This document shows, one piece after another, positions 35,996-45,864 of a stretch of 64,000 bases of DNA. The notes beneath the pieces are model-generated. The model did no database searches, was not told the DNA's origin, and worked only from the letters and a program-made list of their open reading frames with translations. Location of the stretch: positions 18,670 through 82,669 of the forward strand of contig JBOFUP010000072.1 of assembly GCA_051652645.1 (NCBI GenBank), read 5' to 3'. Within the stretch, counting starts at the first letter, position 1. Each line of letters starts with the position of its first letter. The translations under genes and the position numbers were made by a program. The DNA is from UBA7332 sp051652645 (lineage in GTDB: Bacteria; Bacteroidota; Bacteroidia; Bacteroidales; UBA7332).

Positions 35996-37456
35996 ATGTT
36001 GAATATGCCTGAAATTGGGAATAAAAGACCTCGTCTTTTTGTCTCCCTAATCCCAATTATCTTCCTTATAATTGCTTTAAGTGTAAACGTATTTGTGTTC
36101 GCTAGTGACGCATTAAGTGGCCCTAGCCAGATAGTATTGATGCTTTCTGCCATCTTCTGTTTTGCTGTATCATATTCCGAAACCAAAACAACTTGGGATG
36201 AGACAGAAAAGACAATAATAAAACACATTGGAGATTCAACCCCAGCAATAATAATACTTTTCCTTATTGGCGCTCTTTCTGGTGCATGGATGCTTGGAGG
36301 CATTGTTCCTTCAATGATCTATTATGGCCTACAGATAATACACCCATCTACATTCTTACTCACTGCTTGTATTATTGCCTCTCTAGTCTCACTTACAGCC
36401 GGTAGCTCTTGGGCAACGGTTGCTACAATCGGAGTTGCGATGATGGGAGTTGGTAAAGCTTTAGGGTTTACCGAAGGATGGGTCGCTGGAGCCGTAATAT
36501 CTGGTGCGTACTTCGGGGATAAGATCTCTCCTCTTTCAGAAACAACAAACTTAGCTGCCAACTCAACCAATACACCTATATTCAAGCATATACGTAATAT
36601 GATGATTACGACTGTTCCTAGTTATGTCATCACTTTAATAATATTCTTAGTAGCAGGATTCATGATTGAGACTGATGGATCAATAGAGATAAAAGAGTTT
36701 ACTGAAGCTCTGCAATCTACTTACAAGATAACCCCTTGGTTGCTTTTAGTACCAATTGCAACATTTGTACTCATCATAAAAAAAGTGCCAACTGCTCTTA
36801 TTATGTTAATATCAGCATTAATAGGAGCTGTCATTGCTGCAACATACCAATCACCCCTGACATCCACTATGAATCCAGAGGCAGCAAATGGCACTATATC
36901 ATCAATAATGGCAGCTTTTAAATCAATGTACGGCTCTACATCTATAGAGACAGGCAATCAAGCGCTAAATGATCTTGTCTCAACAGGTGGTATGGCTGGA
37001 ATGTTAAATACAACCTGGCTTATTATTGCTTCGATGATGTTTGGTGGAGCTATGGAAGCGGGCGGGATGCTACAATCAATATCCAGAGAGATGATCAAAT
37101 GGATGAAAGGTACTTTCTCCACTGTAGGCACAACTACATTCTCTTGCCTTTTCCTTAACGTGACAGCATCAGATCAATACATAGCAATACTACTACCAGG
37201 AAAGATGTTCTCATACTTCTACAAAAAACACGGTTATGATTCATCTCTTCTTAGTAGAACACTTGAAGATAGCGCTACAGTGACATCCGTGCTTATACCA
37301 TGGAATACATGCGGAATGGCTCAGTCAACAGTACTTAGTGTCCCAACACTAACCTACCTACCCTACTGCTTCTTCAATATATTGAGTCCTATTATGACCC
37401 TTTTCATTGCGGCCATAGGATATAAAATTACAAAACGTACACCAAAACAACCATAA
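35996..37456 (+). CDS. NhaC-family Na+/H+ antiporter, copy A
   Basis: 486 residues with about 11-12 membrane helices. The hallmark region is GAYFGDKISPLSETTNLA (about 178-195), shared by NhaC antiporters, followed by the amphipathic loop HIRNMM. The second half carries LLSRTLEDSATVTSVLIPWN, again typical. It exchanges sodium (or in some members malate/lactate or arginine/ornithine) for protons. Its tandem paralogue at 37617 is closely similar. Alternative start Met4. Separated from the next copy by a terminator, so each is its own unit. Confidence 0.9.
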   Translation: MLNMPEIGNKRPRLFVSLIPIIFLIIALSVNVFVFASDALSGPSQIVLMLSAIFCFAVSYSETKTTWDETEKTIIKHIGDSTPAIIILFLIGALSGAWMLGGIVPSMIYYGLQIIHPSTFLLTACIIASLVSLTAGSSWATVATIGVAMMGVGKALGFTEGWVAGAVISGAYFGDKISPLSETTNLAANSTNTPIFKHIRNMMITTVPSYVITLIIFLVAGFMIETDGSIEIKEFTEALQSTYKITPWLLLVPIATFVLIIKKVPTALIMLISALIGAVIAATYQSPLTSTMNPEAANGTISSIMAAFKSMYGSTSIETGNQALNDLVSTGGMAGMLNTTWLIIASMMFGGAMEAGGMLQSISREMIKWMKGTFSTVGTTTFSCLFLNVTASDQYIAILLPGKMFSYFYKKHGYDSSLLSRTLEDSATVTSVLIPWNTCGMAQSTVLSVPTLTYLPYCFFNILSPIMTLFIAAIGYKITKRTPKQP

Positions 37457-37458
37457 CC

Positions 37459-37501
37459 AAATGGCGATAATAACTCTCTTACAGAGCTATTATCGCCATT
37501 T
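37459..37501 (+). terminator. Terminator between the two nhaC-like genes
   Basis: 14 bp perfect stem (37459-37472 with 37488-37501); the loop contains a further CTCT/AGAG pairing. It begins right after the stop codon of copy A. Confidence 0.85.
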
Positions 37502-37579
37502 ATGTATAAATATACATTGTAAAAACCGTGAAATATATCAAATTAGCCACACAATCGCATATATAATCAATAATATCAC

Positions 37580-37587
37580 TACCTTTG
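37580..37587 (+). promoter_or_regulatory. Promoter -7 box of nhaC-like copy B
   Basis: TACCTTTG, 29 bp before the ATG at 37617. It shows that copy B has its own promoter after the terminator and supports the downstream start. Confidence 0.6.
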
Positions 37588-37616
37588 TATCAAAGAACAG
37601 AATATACAGAATAAAT

Positions 37617-39074
37617 ATGCAAAACCACATCGAAATCTCGAACAAACACCCTCGACTCTGGGTTGCTATGCTACCAATACTATTTCTGGTAACAGCGCTT
37701 AGCCTAAATGTACTCTTCTTAGGTAGTGATGCACTAGGAGGAGCAAGCCAATTAATACTCATCATTTCCTCAATATTCTGCTTTGCCGTTTCATATCTAG
37801 AAAACAAAACGACATGGGCAGAAACAGAAAAAACAATAATAAAACACATTGGAGACTCCACTCCAGCCATACTAATACTCTTTATGATTGGAGCATTAGC
37901 TGGAGCTTGGATGCTAAGCGGTATTGTTCCCACAATGATTTATTATGGACTAAAACTTATCAACCCAACAACATTCCTTCTAACAGCCTGTTTGATATCT
38001 TCTATCGTATCACTAGCCTCAGGCAGTTCCTGGTCAACGGTTGCTACTATAGGAGTAGCTATGATGGGAGTTGGTAAGGCCCTCGGATATGCTGACGGTT
38101 GGATTGCTGGTGCCATAATCTCTGGAGCCTACTTCGGCGATAAGATCTCACCACTATCAGAAACCACTAATCTAGCTGCAAATGCCACACATACTCCCCT
38201 GTTCAAACACATAAGGTTCATGATGATCACAACAGTACCAAACTACCTGATCACACTAACCATATTCACAATCTCAGGATTCTTCATAGAGACGCAAGGG
38301 ACAGTAAGCATAGAAGATTTCACTAGTGCCCTTCAAGGTAGCTACGTAATCTCACCTTGGTTACTCCTAATTCCACTAGGGACCTTTGTGATGATAGCCA
38401 AGAAAATGCCCACTCTAATAATACTACTAATATCTGCACTCGTAGCAGCACTCGTGGCAGCACTCGTACAGACAAATGCCACATCTTCAATAACAGATAT
38501 ACAAGGCAGTGGGATTCAACACTCATTCATGGCAGCTTTCAATGCCTTGTTTGGCGAAACAAACGTAGAAACTGGCAATGAATCACTAAACAACCTTGTA
38601 GCAACACGAGGCATGGGAGGAATGCTACTAACCGTCTGGCTTATACTCTCTGCTATGACATTTGGTGGAGCTATGGAAGCTGGCGGAATGCTTCAAACAA
38701 TCTCCAAACATTTAGTAAAACTGATGAAATCAACATTCTCTACCGTAGGAGTAACATCTTTTTCTTGTCTATTCCTAAACGTAATGACTGCTGATCAATA
38801 CATCTCTATATTACTACCAGGAAAGATGTACTCATACATCTACAAGAAGAAAGGTTATGACTCCGCACTATTGAGTAGAACCCTAGAAGATAGTGCCACT
38901 GTAACATCTGTACTCATCCCATGGAACTCATGCGGTATGACACAAGCCACTGTGCTAAACGTTGCTACAATAACCTACCTTCCATACTGTTTCTTCAACT
39001 ATCTAAGCCCTGTGATGACACTTCTTATCGCAGCAATAGGATTTAAGATAAAGAAAGTAAAACAACACTCCTAA
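37617..39074 (+). CDS. NhaC-family Na+/H+ antiporter, copy B
   Basis: 485 residues from the ATG at 37617. The open frame runs 52 codons further upstream, but those cover the terminator and promoter, and the chosen start aligns with copy A (MQNHIEISNKHPR against MLNMPEIGNKRPR). Same motifs as copy A: GAYFGDKISPLSETTNLA and LLSRTLEDSATVTSVLIPWN. The two proteins are alike over the whole length and differ mainly in the loop near 280-310. They are the product of a tandem duplication and may have split substrates or expression. Confidence 0.9.
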   Translation: MQNHIEISNKHPRLWVAMLPILFLVTALSLNVLFLGSDALGGASQLILIISSIFCFAVSYLENKTTWAETEKTIIKHIGDSTPAILILFMIGALAGAWMLSGIVPTMIYYGLKLINPTTFLLTACLISSIVSLASGSSWSTVATIGVAMMGVGKALGYADGWIAGAIISGAYFGDKISPLSETTNLAANATHTPLFKHIRFMMITTVPNYLITLTIFTISGFFIETQGTVSIEDFTSALQGSYVISPWLLLIPLGTFVMIAKKMPTLIILLISALVAALVAALVQTNATSSITDIQGSGIQHSFMAAFNALFGETNVETGNESLNNLVATRGMGGMLLTVWLILSAMTFGGAMEAGGMLQTISKHLVKLMKSTFSTVGVTSFSCLFLNVMTADQYISILLPGKMYSYIYKKKGYDSALLSRTLEDSATVTSVLIPWNSCGMTQATVLNVATITYLPYCFFNYLSPVMTLLIAAIGFKIKKVKQHS

Positions 39075-39077
39075 AAA

Positions 39078-39125
39078 CAATAGAGGATGTAGAAAGCTAC
39101 TAGCTATCTACATCCTCTATTATAT
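39078..39125. terminator. Bidirectional terminator after nhaC-like copy B
   Basis: 15 bp perfect stem (39079-39093 with 39107-39121) between convergent genes; the loop has a further AGCTA/TAGCT pairing. Confidence 0.8.
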
Positions 39126-39141
39126 TTCTCTCAAAAAGAAA

Positions 39142-39816
39142 TTAAAGAACACACTCTTCAAATTCCTCTCTAATTCTCTCATAAGCCTCTGCATAAAGAT
39201 CGAAGTTACGATCCTTAAGTGGGTAATCTTTTGCTTGCAAAGCAGGAACAACTCTCACATCAAACCCTTTTGCATCATACACATTCCCACAAATCATTCT
39301 GAACGACTTACCATCAACGGGTTGATAATATGGAGGGAAACTCTCCTCTCCAACCCTACGTGGTTGAGCCCCATGAAGAAACTTCTCATTATCCTCACCA
39401 TAGAACCCTAGCTGCTGCATCCAATAATTAGCTTGAAGTGAAAGTACTATTACGTAACGAATAGATGGGTTCTCCTCCAAAATCCACTTTACATGAGACA
39501 AACCTCGTATAGCCTTCTCCTCAGGTATAAATGTACGCTTTCCCTTAGGAGCCTGCTCTACATAATCACGACAAAGGTTCGTAAAGAATATCTCCTCTGG
39601 CTTAACACGAGAATGTGTCAGATAGAGGATATGATCAAACAACGTCTTAGCCTCAACATTACGAGCACGCTCGCCATGATCTGCAGGAAACGGGCGAAAA
39701 TAGTAATCCGCAAACATCACATACTCTGACACCGTCTCCGACCATTGCAAGTTAGAATCCTCTCCAACCACCAACACTTTGGCCGTCTCAACGGCTTTAT
39801 AATCCTTAGATCTCAT
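39142..39816 (-). CDS. Conserved protein, possibly uracil-DNA-glycosylase-like fold
   Basis: 224 residues, cytoplasmic, no membrane segment. The layout VLVVGEDSNLQ near the N-terminus, a central FFTNLCRDYVEQAP and the later RYVIVLSLQANYW resembles the alpha/beta order of the uracil-DNA glycosylase superfamily. I do not see a certain catalytic motif, so this is only a suggestion. Single gene between a terminator and a 230 bp upstream region without other features. Confidence 0.55.
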   Translation of the reverse strand: MRSKDYKAVETAKVLVVGEDSNLQWSETVSEYVMFADYYFRPFPADHGERARNVEAKTLFDHILYLTHSRVKPEEIFFTNLCRDYVEQAPKGKRTFIPEEKAIRGLSHVKWILEENPSIRYVIVLSLQANYWMQQLGFYGEDNEKFLHGAQPRRVGEESFPPYYQPVDGKSFRMICGNVYDAKGFDVRVVPALQAKDYPLKDRNFDLYAEAYERIREEFEECVL

Positions 39817-40074
39817 AATCCAATCTATTTTTGATGTTTAACATCGGGCTATTATACCCTAATAATCTTTGCGAAGGTACACAATCAAAAGTGATAGAGC
39901 TATTAATTTAGATGGAAATATCAGAATAACCAAAAAATAGCTCTTTTTGCAAACCCTACATACCAATTCAACGTTATACAACTAATAAAGGTTTTCGTAT
40001 AATTCATACATTATGTTAAACATTACCACTGCGTTTACGAGAACGGTATGATAATTAGCCATCATATAGCAAAA

Positions 40075-40443
40075 ATGAATAACATATTAACACAAACAAC
40101 TATGACTACTACACAACCATTAGTTACTAAAAACCAGACCGAATCTGAAATATACAACAAAGCATATTTAAAGGCAATCGATGCAGGCAAGGCAGAAGAT
40201 TTCGCTCATTTCTTTGCTAAGCAAGCATTAAGCAAGCATACTATAGACCACGCATGGGCACTTGCCATACTAAGAGAATACCTTCTCAAGCTATCCAAAA
40301 ACAAAAGTTACATACACGACACCATAAGTTGGATAGAGTCACACGTAGACAACATATCCATCGAAGACCTCTCACAAGAGGGTAAACACTACAACGTCGT
40401 ATACGAAGCACTACTCAATGCCGACCAGCTTGAGTATGCATAA
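40075..40443 (+). CDS. Hypothetical protein
   Basis: 122 residues from the ATG at 40075, chosen for its A-rich leader; other in-frame starts are at 40048 and 40102. The N-terminus is Thr-rich and unstructured; the remainder is helical and charged (TESEIYNKAYLKAIDAGKAEDF, split here at 20), without cysteine or membrane segments. I do not recognise a family. It ends 59 bp before the RNA helicase gene and may be co-expressed with it. Confidence 0.6.
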   Translation: MNNILTQTTMTTTQPLVTKNQTESEIYNKAYLKAIDAGKAEDFAHFFAKQALSKHTIDHAWALAILREYLLKLSKNKSYIHDTISWIESHVDNISIEDLSQEGKHYNVVYEALLNADQLEYA

Positions 40444-40502
40444 ATAGCTTTGCTTTTCTCTTCTCTCTTTACTACCTTTGTCTCTGATACAGAAATAGAA
40501 CT

Positions 40503-41720
40503 ATGATGAGTCAAACATTCGAGAGGCTAGAGATTATTGAGCCAATATTAAGAAGTATAAACGAGAAAGGCTATAAGAACACAACACCCATACAGCTTCA
40601 AGCAATACCTCAAATATTAAATGGCAAAGACCTTATTGCCTGTGCCCAAACCGGCACAGGGAAAACTGCCGCATTCTCTATTCCAATACTCCAAAACATA
40701 TACATCAAAAAAACGAGTCGCGGACACATAGGTATAGAAGCACTTATACTAACACCAACACGTGAGTTAGCAAATCAAATACACAAGAGCCTAGAGACCT
40801 ACGGCGAATATACAGACATAAACTATACCGCCATCTTCGGAGGCATACCTCGCGTAGTTCAAATTGATAACCTAAGTCATCAGATAGACATACTAGTTGC
40901 CACACCCGGAAGGTTACTAGACTTAGCCGAAAAAGGATACTTAGACTTCACAAACCTATCACACCTTGTTCTAGACGAAGCGGATAATATGCTAAACCTC
41001 GGATTCATTGATGATGTAAAAAAAGTAATAGAGCTACTTCCAGTGAGCAGACAAACACTACTATTCTCTGCCACCATTCCACACGAGATTGCACAACTAG
41101 CAAATACAATACTCAAAGAACCCATAAAGATCGAAATCACCCCCGAGAGAGTGACAACAAAGAACGTAGAACAAACCCTCTACTACGTACAACAAGAACT
41201 AAAGCCAAATCTATTAACTCATCTAATAAAGAGCCTAGAAGTAGATTCGGCATTCATCTTCACTAAAACACGCAAAGAAGCAGATGAGGTATCTCTTTGG
41301 CTATCACAACAAGGATTTGCCACAGACTCTATTCATAGCCAAAAGAGCCAGCACGAAAGAGAGCAAGCAATAAATAAGTTCAAGAACAGAGAGATAAACC
41401 TACTTGTGGCTACTGACGTCGCCGCCAGAGGCATAGACGTCAAAGACGTATCACATGTCTTTAATATCGGACTCCCACAAGAGAACGAAAACTATATCCA
41501 TAGAATAGGACGCACTGGAAGAGCTGATAAAAATGGTAAAGCTATTACACTATGCTCCCCGAATGAGATAAGTAAGCTCAAAGAGATAGAAAAACTCATA
41601 CGACAAAAGATAGAACTTGTAAAGGAACACATATACTCAAATGCCAACCTCACAAAGATGATTATCAAAGCAGAGGATGAAATTAAGAGCAAAAGTAATA
41701 ACCGACGACGTAGGAGGTAA
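40503..41720 (+). CDS. DEAD-box RNA helicase (RhlE-like)
   Basis: 405 residues. All core motifs are present: Q motif TPIQLQAIP, Walker A AQTGTGKT (about 47-54), TPTRELA, ATPGRLLDL, DEAD (about 157-160), SAT, then DVAARGID and HRIGRTGR in the second RecA domain. A short basic tail (SNNRRRRR) helps RNA binding. It remodels RNA, probably in ribosome assembly or mRNA decay. The compact core with a short tail fits the RhlE group better than DbpA or DeaD. Confidence 0.93.
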   Translation: MMSQTFERLEIIEPILRSINEKGYKNTTPIQLQAIPQILNGKDLIACAQTGTGKTAAFSIPILQNIYIKKTSRGHIGIEALILTPTRELANQIHKSLETYGEYTDINYTAIFGGIPRVVQIDNLSHQIDILVATPGRLLDLAEKGYLDFTNLSHLVLDEADNMLNLGFIDDVKKVIELLPVSRQTLLFSATIPHEIAQLANTILKEPIKIEITPERVTTKNVEQTLYYVQQELKPNLLTHLIKSLEVDSAFIFTKTRKEADEVSLWLSQQGFATDSIHSQKSQHEREQAINKFKNREINLLVATDVAARGIDVKDVSHVFNIGLPQENENYIHRIGRTGRADKNGKAITLCSPNEISKLKEIEKLIRQKIELVKEHIYSNANLTKMIIKAEDEIKSKSNNRRRRR

Positions 41721-41777
41721 AAAATAGAAAGAGAGAAGATATGCCTATCAAAGACATATCTTCTCTCTTTCTATTTT
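41721..41777. terminator. Bidirectional terminator
   Basis: 23 bp perfect stem (41721-41743 with 41755-41777) with an 11 nt loop, between the convergent RNA helicase and obg genes. Confidence 0.9.
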
Positions 41778-41800
41778 ATGATCTTAATCGATAATCAAGA

Positions 41801-42931
41801 TTAATCTTCGTCATCGAAGTCGAACTCTTCGTAATCCTCATACTCATCATCGTCGAAATACTCAACATCGTCATCATCATCTCCGACAACTTGCTTAACA
41901 TCAAGGTTGCGGTGAGTAAGTTTGATCTCACGATTATTCTCCTCGCTATTCAACACCTCCCAAAGCATATCCTTTAGTTGCTGAATGTTGTATCCCGTAA
42001 CCGAAGAGATGAAAAGCACTTTGATGCCATCAGGAAGTTCACGTTTGATCTCCTCGATAAGCTCCTCGTCGAGCATGTCCGACTTAGTGATTGCTAATAT
42101 ACGCTGTTTATCCAAAAGCTCTGGATTAAACTGCTGTAGCTCGCCAAGAAGAATATGATACTCTTTGGCAATATCATCAGCATCAGCAGGCACCATGAAC
42201 AGAAGTGCTGAATTTCGCTCTATGTGGCGTAGGAATCTGAGTCCTAGTCCACGCCCTTCAGCGGCTCCTTCTATGATACCTGGGATATCAGCCATAACGA
42301 AAGAGCGGTTATCACGATACTTCACAATACCGAGGTTTGGCTCAAGAGTCGTAAATGGATAGTCCGCTATCTTTGGTTTTGCCGCCGAGATAGACGCTAG
42401 CAGAGTAGACTTACCCGCATTTGGGAAGCCAACTAATCCAACATCAGCCAACATCTTTAGTTCAAGAATGATGGTCTTCTCTATAGCAGGCTCTCCTGGC
42501 TGGGCATAACGCGGAGTTTGGTTTGTTGAGCTACGGAAGTGCCAGTTTCCTAGACCTCCACGACCACCGTTGATAAGAACAATCTCTTGTCCATCTTCAG
42601 TGATATCACACATAAACTCACCTGTATCAGCATCATAAACCACAGTACCCATAGGCACCTCGATGACTTGGTCAGCACCATCCTTGCCAAAGCTTCGGCT
42701 AGAGCTTCCCGATTCGCCGTGTCCAGCAAAGACGTGGCGTTGGAACTTGAGGTGGATCAGAGTCCAGTAGTTGCGGTTTGCACGAAGAATGATGTGCCCT
42801 CCGCGACCACCATCACCACCATCTGGTCCCCCTTTTTGGGTCCAGTTATCACGATGAAGGTGGCGAGAACCAGCCCCCCCCTTGCCCGAACGGCAGTATA
42901 TTTTTACGTAGTCGACGAAATTTGATTCCAT
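41801..42931 (-). CDS. obg: Obg/CgtA GTPase
   Basis: Essential GTPase for large-ribosome assembly and stress control. The start chosen (MESNFVDYVKIY, 42931) matches the family; an upstream Met (42949) adds six residues. The N-terminal glycine-rich Obg fold (1-about 155) and G domain with GFPNAGKSTL, DIPGIIEGA and TKSD are present. The C-terminal end is a highly acidic tail of about 25 residues of mostly Asp/Glu with Tyr and Phe, in place of the usual TGS/OCT domain. Last gene of the hpt-adk-obg operon. Confidence 0.95.
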   Translation of the reverse strand: MESNFVDYVKIYCRSGKGGAGSRHLHRDNWTQKGGPDGGDGGRGGHIILRANRNYWTLIHLKFQRHVFAGHGESGSSSRSFGKDGADQVIEVPMGTVVYDADTGEFMCDITEDGQEIVLINGGRGGLGNWHFRSSTNQTPRYAQPGEPAIEKTIILELKMLADVGLVGFPNAGKSTLLASISAAKPKIADYPFTTLEPNLGIVKYRDNRSFVMADIPGIIEGAAEGRGLGLRFLRHIERNSALLFMVPADADDIAKEYHILLGELQQFNPELLDKQRILAITKSDMLDEELIEEIKRELPDGIKVLFISSVTGYNIQQLKDMLWEVLNSEENNREIKLTHRNLDVKQVVGDDDDDVEYFDDDEYEDYEEFDFDDED

Positions 42932-42981
42932 ATACAATTGGGGTGACACAGCTCAATATTATTGAGCCATGTCTTGATTTA

Positions 42982-43551
42982 TTAAAGTTGATCGATAGAT
43001 CCAGCAATACGAGCGAAGATATCTTCGATAGATCCCATACCGTGGATTCCGATATATTTGCCTTCAGACTTATAGTGATCGATAAGTGGTGAAGTTTGGT
43101 TGTTGTAAACATCAAGACGACTCTTGATAGTCTCTAGGTTATCATCCGAACGACCAGAGATCTCACCGCGCTTAAGAAGACGTTGGATAAGCTCTTGCTC
43201 TTCAACCTCAAGTGCAACAACACCACTAACCTCAGTACCTCTCTCCTTCAACATAGCCGAAAGTGCGATAGCTTGAGGAGTAGTACGAGGGAATCCGTCA
43301 AAGATCACGCCGTTAACCCCTTTGTTAGCATCAAGCACAGAAGCCAACATGTCGATGATTAGTTGATCTGGCACCAACTGACCTTTAGAGATAAACTCTT
43401 CGGCAGTTTTTCCTAGTTGAGTACCGTTTTTGATCTCTGCACGAAGCACATCGCCAGTAGAGATATGAAAAAGGTTGTACTTCTCTTTGATCAAATCACT
43501 CTGCGTTCCTTTTCCAGAACCTGGGGCACCAAAAATTACAATGTTCAACAT
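42982..43551 (-). CDS. adk: Adenylate kinase
   Basis: Interconverts ATP + AMP and 2 ADP. 189 residues, the short form. P-loop GAPGSGKGTQ (about 8-17), AMP-binding HISTGD and FDGFPRT, and the lid region RGEISGRSDDN. No zinc-finger lid is present; the lid is the short type. Second gene of the operon, between hpt (49 bp upstream) and obg (50 bp downstream). Confidence 0.97.
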   Translation of the reverse strand: MLNIVIFGAPGSGKGTQSDLIKEKYNLFHISTGDVLRAEIKNGTQLGKTAEEFISKGQLVPDQLIIDMLASVLDANKGVNGVIFDGFPRTTPQAIALSAMLKERGTEVSGVVALEVEEQELIQRLLKRGEISGRSDDNLETIKSRLDVYNNQTSPLIDHYKSEGKYIGIHGMGSIEDIFARIAGSIDQL

Positions 43552-43600
43552 AATATTTATACTGTTATATCAATAAATGAATTTTTTTCTCCAATATATC

Positions 43601-44137
43601 TTACTCGTGAATAACGTATATATCCTTAAGATTACGACCATAACCATCATAATCAAGACCATACCCAACGATGAAGTCATTAGGGATCTCCATCACAGCA
43701 TAGTCCACAGTTATATCACACACTATCGCATCAGGCTTCACAAGAAGAGAAGCTATCTTCACCTCAGCTGGTTTTAGTTCAGCTAGATCCTTGAGCAATT
43801 TCTCAATGGTGCGACCAGTATCAACGATATCCTCAAGAACAACCACAGTTCTCCCTTCGATGGATTCATTTAGTCCGAAGATCTTCTTTACAGAACCAGT
43901 AGACTCTGTACCTTCATAAGATGCCAATTTGATGAATGAAAGTTCTGATGGAACAGTCACATACTTCATAAGGTCACCGATGAACATAAACGAGCCGTTG
44001 AGTACACCAACAAAAAGAGGGTCTTTACCTTCCAACTCTTCATTCATCTGTTTTGCTACACGAGCAATATTCTCCTGCAATGTTTCATAAGAGATAAACG
44101 GCTTGAACGTTTTATCCTTTACTTGAATTAAATTCAT
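43601..44137 (-). CDS. hpt: Hypoxanthine phosphoribosyltransferase
   Basis: Purine salvage enzyme making IMP or GMP from hypoxanthine or guanine and PRPP. 178 residues. The PRPP motif VVVLEDIVDTGRT (about 98-110) is intact, as are the loop LNGSFMF and the C-terminal purine-site block DFIVGYGLDYD. First gene of the hpt-adk-obg operon, which groups purine-nucleotide functions with a GTPase. Confidence 0.95.
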   Translation of the reverse strand: MNLIQVKDKTFKPFISYETLQENIARVAKQMNEELEGKDPLFVGVLNGSFMFIGDLMKYVTVPSELSFIKLASYEGTESTGSVKKIFGLNESIEGRTVVVLEDIVDTGRTIEKLLKDLAELKPAEVKIASLLVKPDAIVCDITVDYAVMEIPNDFIVGYGLDYDGYGRNLKDIYVIHE

Positions 44138-44311
44138 AATTTATTAATTGTTTCTTCTCTAACGTGTGGATAACCAAAAAGGGCTAAATCTATAATAAGC
44201 CAATTAAGCAATTTGGTATGCTTCCGAAAATAAAGTCGTCAAAGTTACCACTCTTTTTCAGAGATAACAAATTTCTTTCACTCGTTTCGCTCCTATTTTG
44301 CTTCGTTCCGT

Positions 44312-44319
44312 TATTTTTG
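44312..44319 (+). promoter_or_regulatory. Promoter -7 box of the NAD(P)HX repair gene
   Basis: TATTTTTG, 25 bp before the ATG at 44344. It falls inside the upstream extension of the open frame (from 44218), arguing against that longer start. Confidence 0.55.
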
Positions 44320-44343
44320 CAAATAAATAACGAGATAACAGAT

Positions 44344-45864
44344 ATGAAACTATTCAGAACTGCCGAAATAAAGGAGATAGAGAAACGCACTATTGAGCGA
44401 CAAGGCATCAACTCAATAGATCTTATGCAACGAGCTGCATACAAAATAGCCCAGGAACTAATGTCACGCTGGGACACCACCACACCATTTGTCCTATTTG
44501 CAGGACCCGGCAATAACGGAGGTGACACGCTCGCTGTGGCTCAGATATTGACAGAAGAGGGATATAACACCAAGTGTTATCTTATATGCCCCTCTCGAAC
44601 ACTCTCACCCGAGTGCACACATATGAGGGAGATACATGCCAATGAAGATAGAGCAGAACTATACGAAGTAATAAACTCTTTCACCCCTCCAGCATTGACC
44701 TCACGAACAGTTATCGTTGATGGACTCTTTGGAACGGGGCTAAACAAACCCCTAGATGGTGGTTTCGCAGGCATAGTCAAATATATCAACAACTCAAACT
44801 CTTTCGTCGTATCAATAGACATACCCTCGGGTCTTTTCGGAGAGAACAACACAAATAACAACCCAGAGGCCATAATCAAAGCAGACCTAACACTCACATT
44901 CAATGCCCCACGCCTATCATTCCTCTTTAGAGAAAATGAGCAATACATAGGCCAATGGAAGATCATTGACCTAGATCTCGATGAAGAGGCTATAAGTGAA
45001 GCTGTATCGCCACACCAGATTGTAGAACACGAGCAGATAGCATCCGTAATAAAGAGCAGATCAACCTTTGCCCATAAGGGAGAGTTTGGACACGGATTAC
45101 TTATTGCCGGATCAGTAGGAATGATGGGTGCTGCACAGCTAGCAGCAGGAGCGGCACTTAGATGCGGCATGGGACTATTAACAATCCATTCCACACGCTC
45201 GGCCAACATAATAGTTCAAAGCACACTACCAGAGGCAATCTTCAGCCCAGACAACTCACTTTTGGGATTCTCAAAGGTGCCTTCCCTTGATGGATATAGC
45301 GCTATAGCCATAGGCCCTGGACTTGGCAGCTCCGAGGAGTGCATTAGCGCATTCAGCTCATTCATGAATCGTCGCAACCCAAACACCATATTAGACGCAG
45401 ACGCACTAAACATCATAGCACAAGACAAGAAACTAGCAAACAACATCACCCCAGGAAGCATCCTAACGCCCCACCCTAAGGAGTTTGACCGTATGTTTGG
45501 AGAATCACACACATCATTCGAACGCTTAGAGAAGGCTAAGAAATTAGCCAATCAGCTACGAGTAATAATAATTCTCAAAGGAGCATTCACCGCTTCAGTG
45601 CTGCCTAATGGAGAAGTCTACTTCAACCCAACAGGCAACCCCGGAATGGCTAATGGTGGTTCGGGGGATGTCCTCACAGGAATACTACTATCACTGCTCA
45701 CACAAGGATACAACCAAGTAGAAGCTGCACTTCTAGGATGCTACCTTCATGGACTAGCTGCAGATCTAGCTGCAGAGGAGCTTACACAACACGCAATGAA
45801 AGCTGGAGATATAATTAAATATATACCCAAAGCCTTCGCTAAACTAATAAAGAGCAACAGATGA
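44344..45864 (+). CDS. nnr: Bifunctional NAD(P)H-hydrate epimerase/dehydratase
   Basis: Repairs damaged NADH/NADPH hydrates. 506 residues from the ATG at 44344 (MKLFRTAEIKEIEK). The N-terminal epimerase domain (YjeF_N, about 1-210) has FAGPGNNGGD and DGLFGTG; the C-terminal ADP-dependent dehydratase (carbohydrate-kinase-like, about 230-500) has HKGEFGHGL, GPGLG, LDADALN, LTPHPKEF and NPGMANGGSGDVL. The stop overlaps the bioD start by 4 bp (ATGA), so the two are translated together. Divergent from the hpt operon. Confidence 0.96.
   Translation: MKLFRTAEIKEIEKRTIERQGINSIDLMQRAAYKIAQELMSRWDTTTPFVLFAGPGNNGGDTLAVAQILTEEGYNTKCYLICPSRTLSPECTHMREIHANEDRAELYEVINSFTPPALTSRTVIVDGLFGTGLNKPLDGGFAGIVKYINNSNSFVVSIDIPSGLFGENNTNNNPEAIIKADLTLTFNAPRLSFLFRENEQYIGQWKIIDLDLDEEAISEAVSPHQIVEHEQIASVIKSRSTFAHKGEFGHGLLIAGSVGMMGAAQLAAGAALRCGMGLLTIHSTRSANIIVQSTLPEAIFSPDNSLLGFSKVPSLDGYSAIAIGPGLGSSEECISAFSSFMNRRNPNTILDADALNIIAQDKKLANNITPGSILTPHPKEFDRMFGESHTSFERLEKAKKLANQLRVIIILKGAFTASVLPNGEVYFNPTGNPGMANGGSGDVLTGILLSLLTQGYNQVEAALLGCYLHGLAADLAAEELTQHAMKAGDIIKYIPKAFAKLIKSNR

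Noticed and set aside
37461..37616. 52-codon N-terminal extension of NhaC copy B
   Set aside because: It covers the terminator of copy A and the promoter of copy B; the start at 37617 aligns with copy A.
44218..44343. 42-codon extension of the NAD(P)HX repair enzyme, looking like a signal peptide
   Set aside because: It spans the promoter region; the enzyme family is cytosolic and starts MKLF..AEI at 44344.
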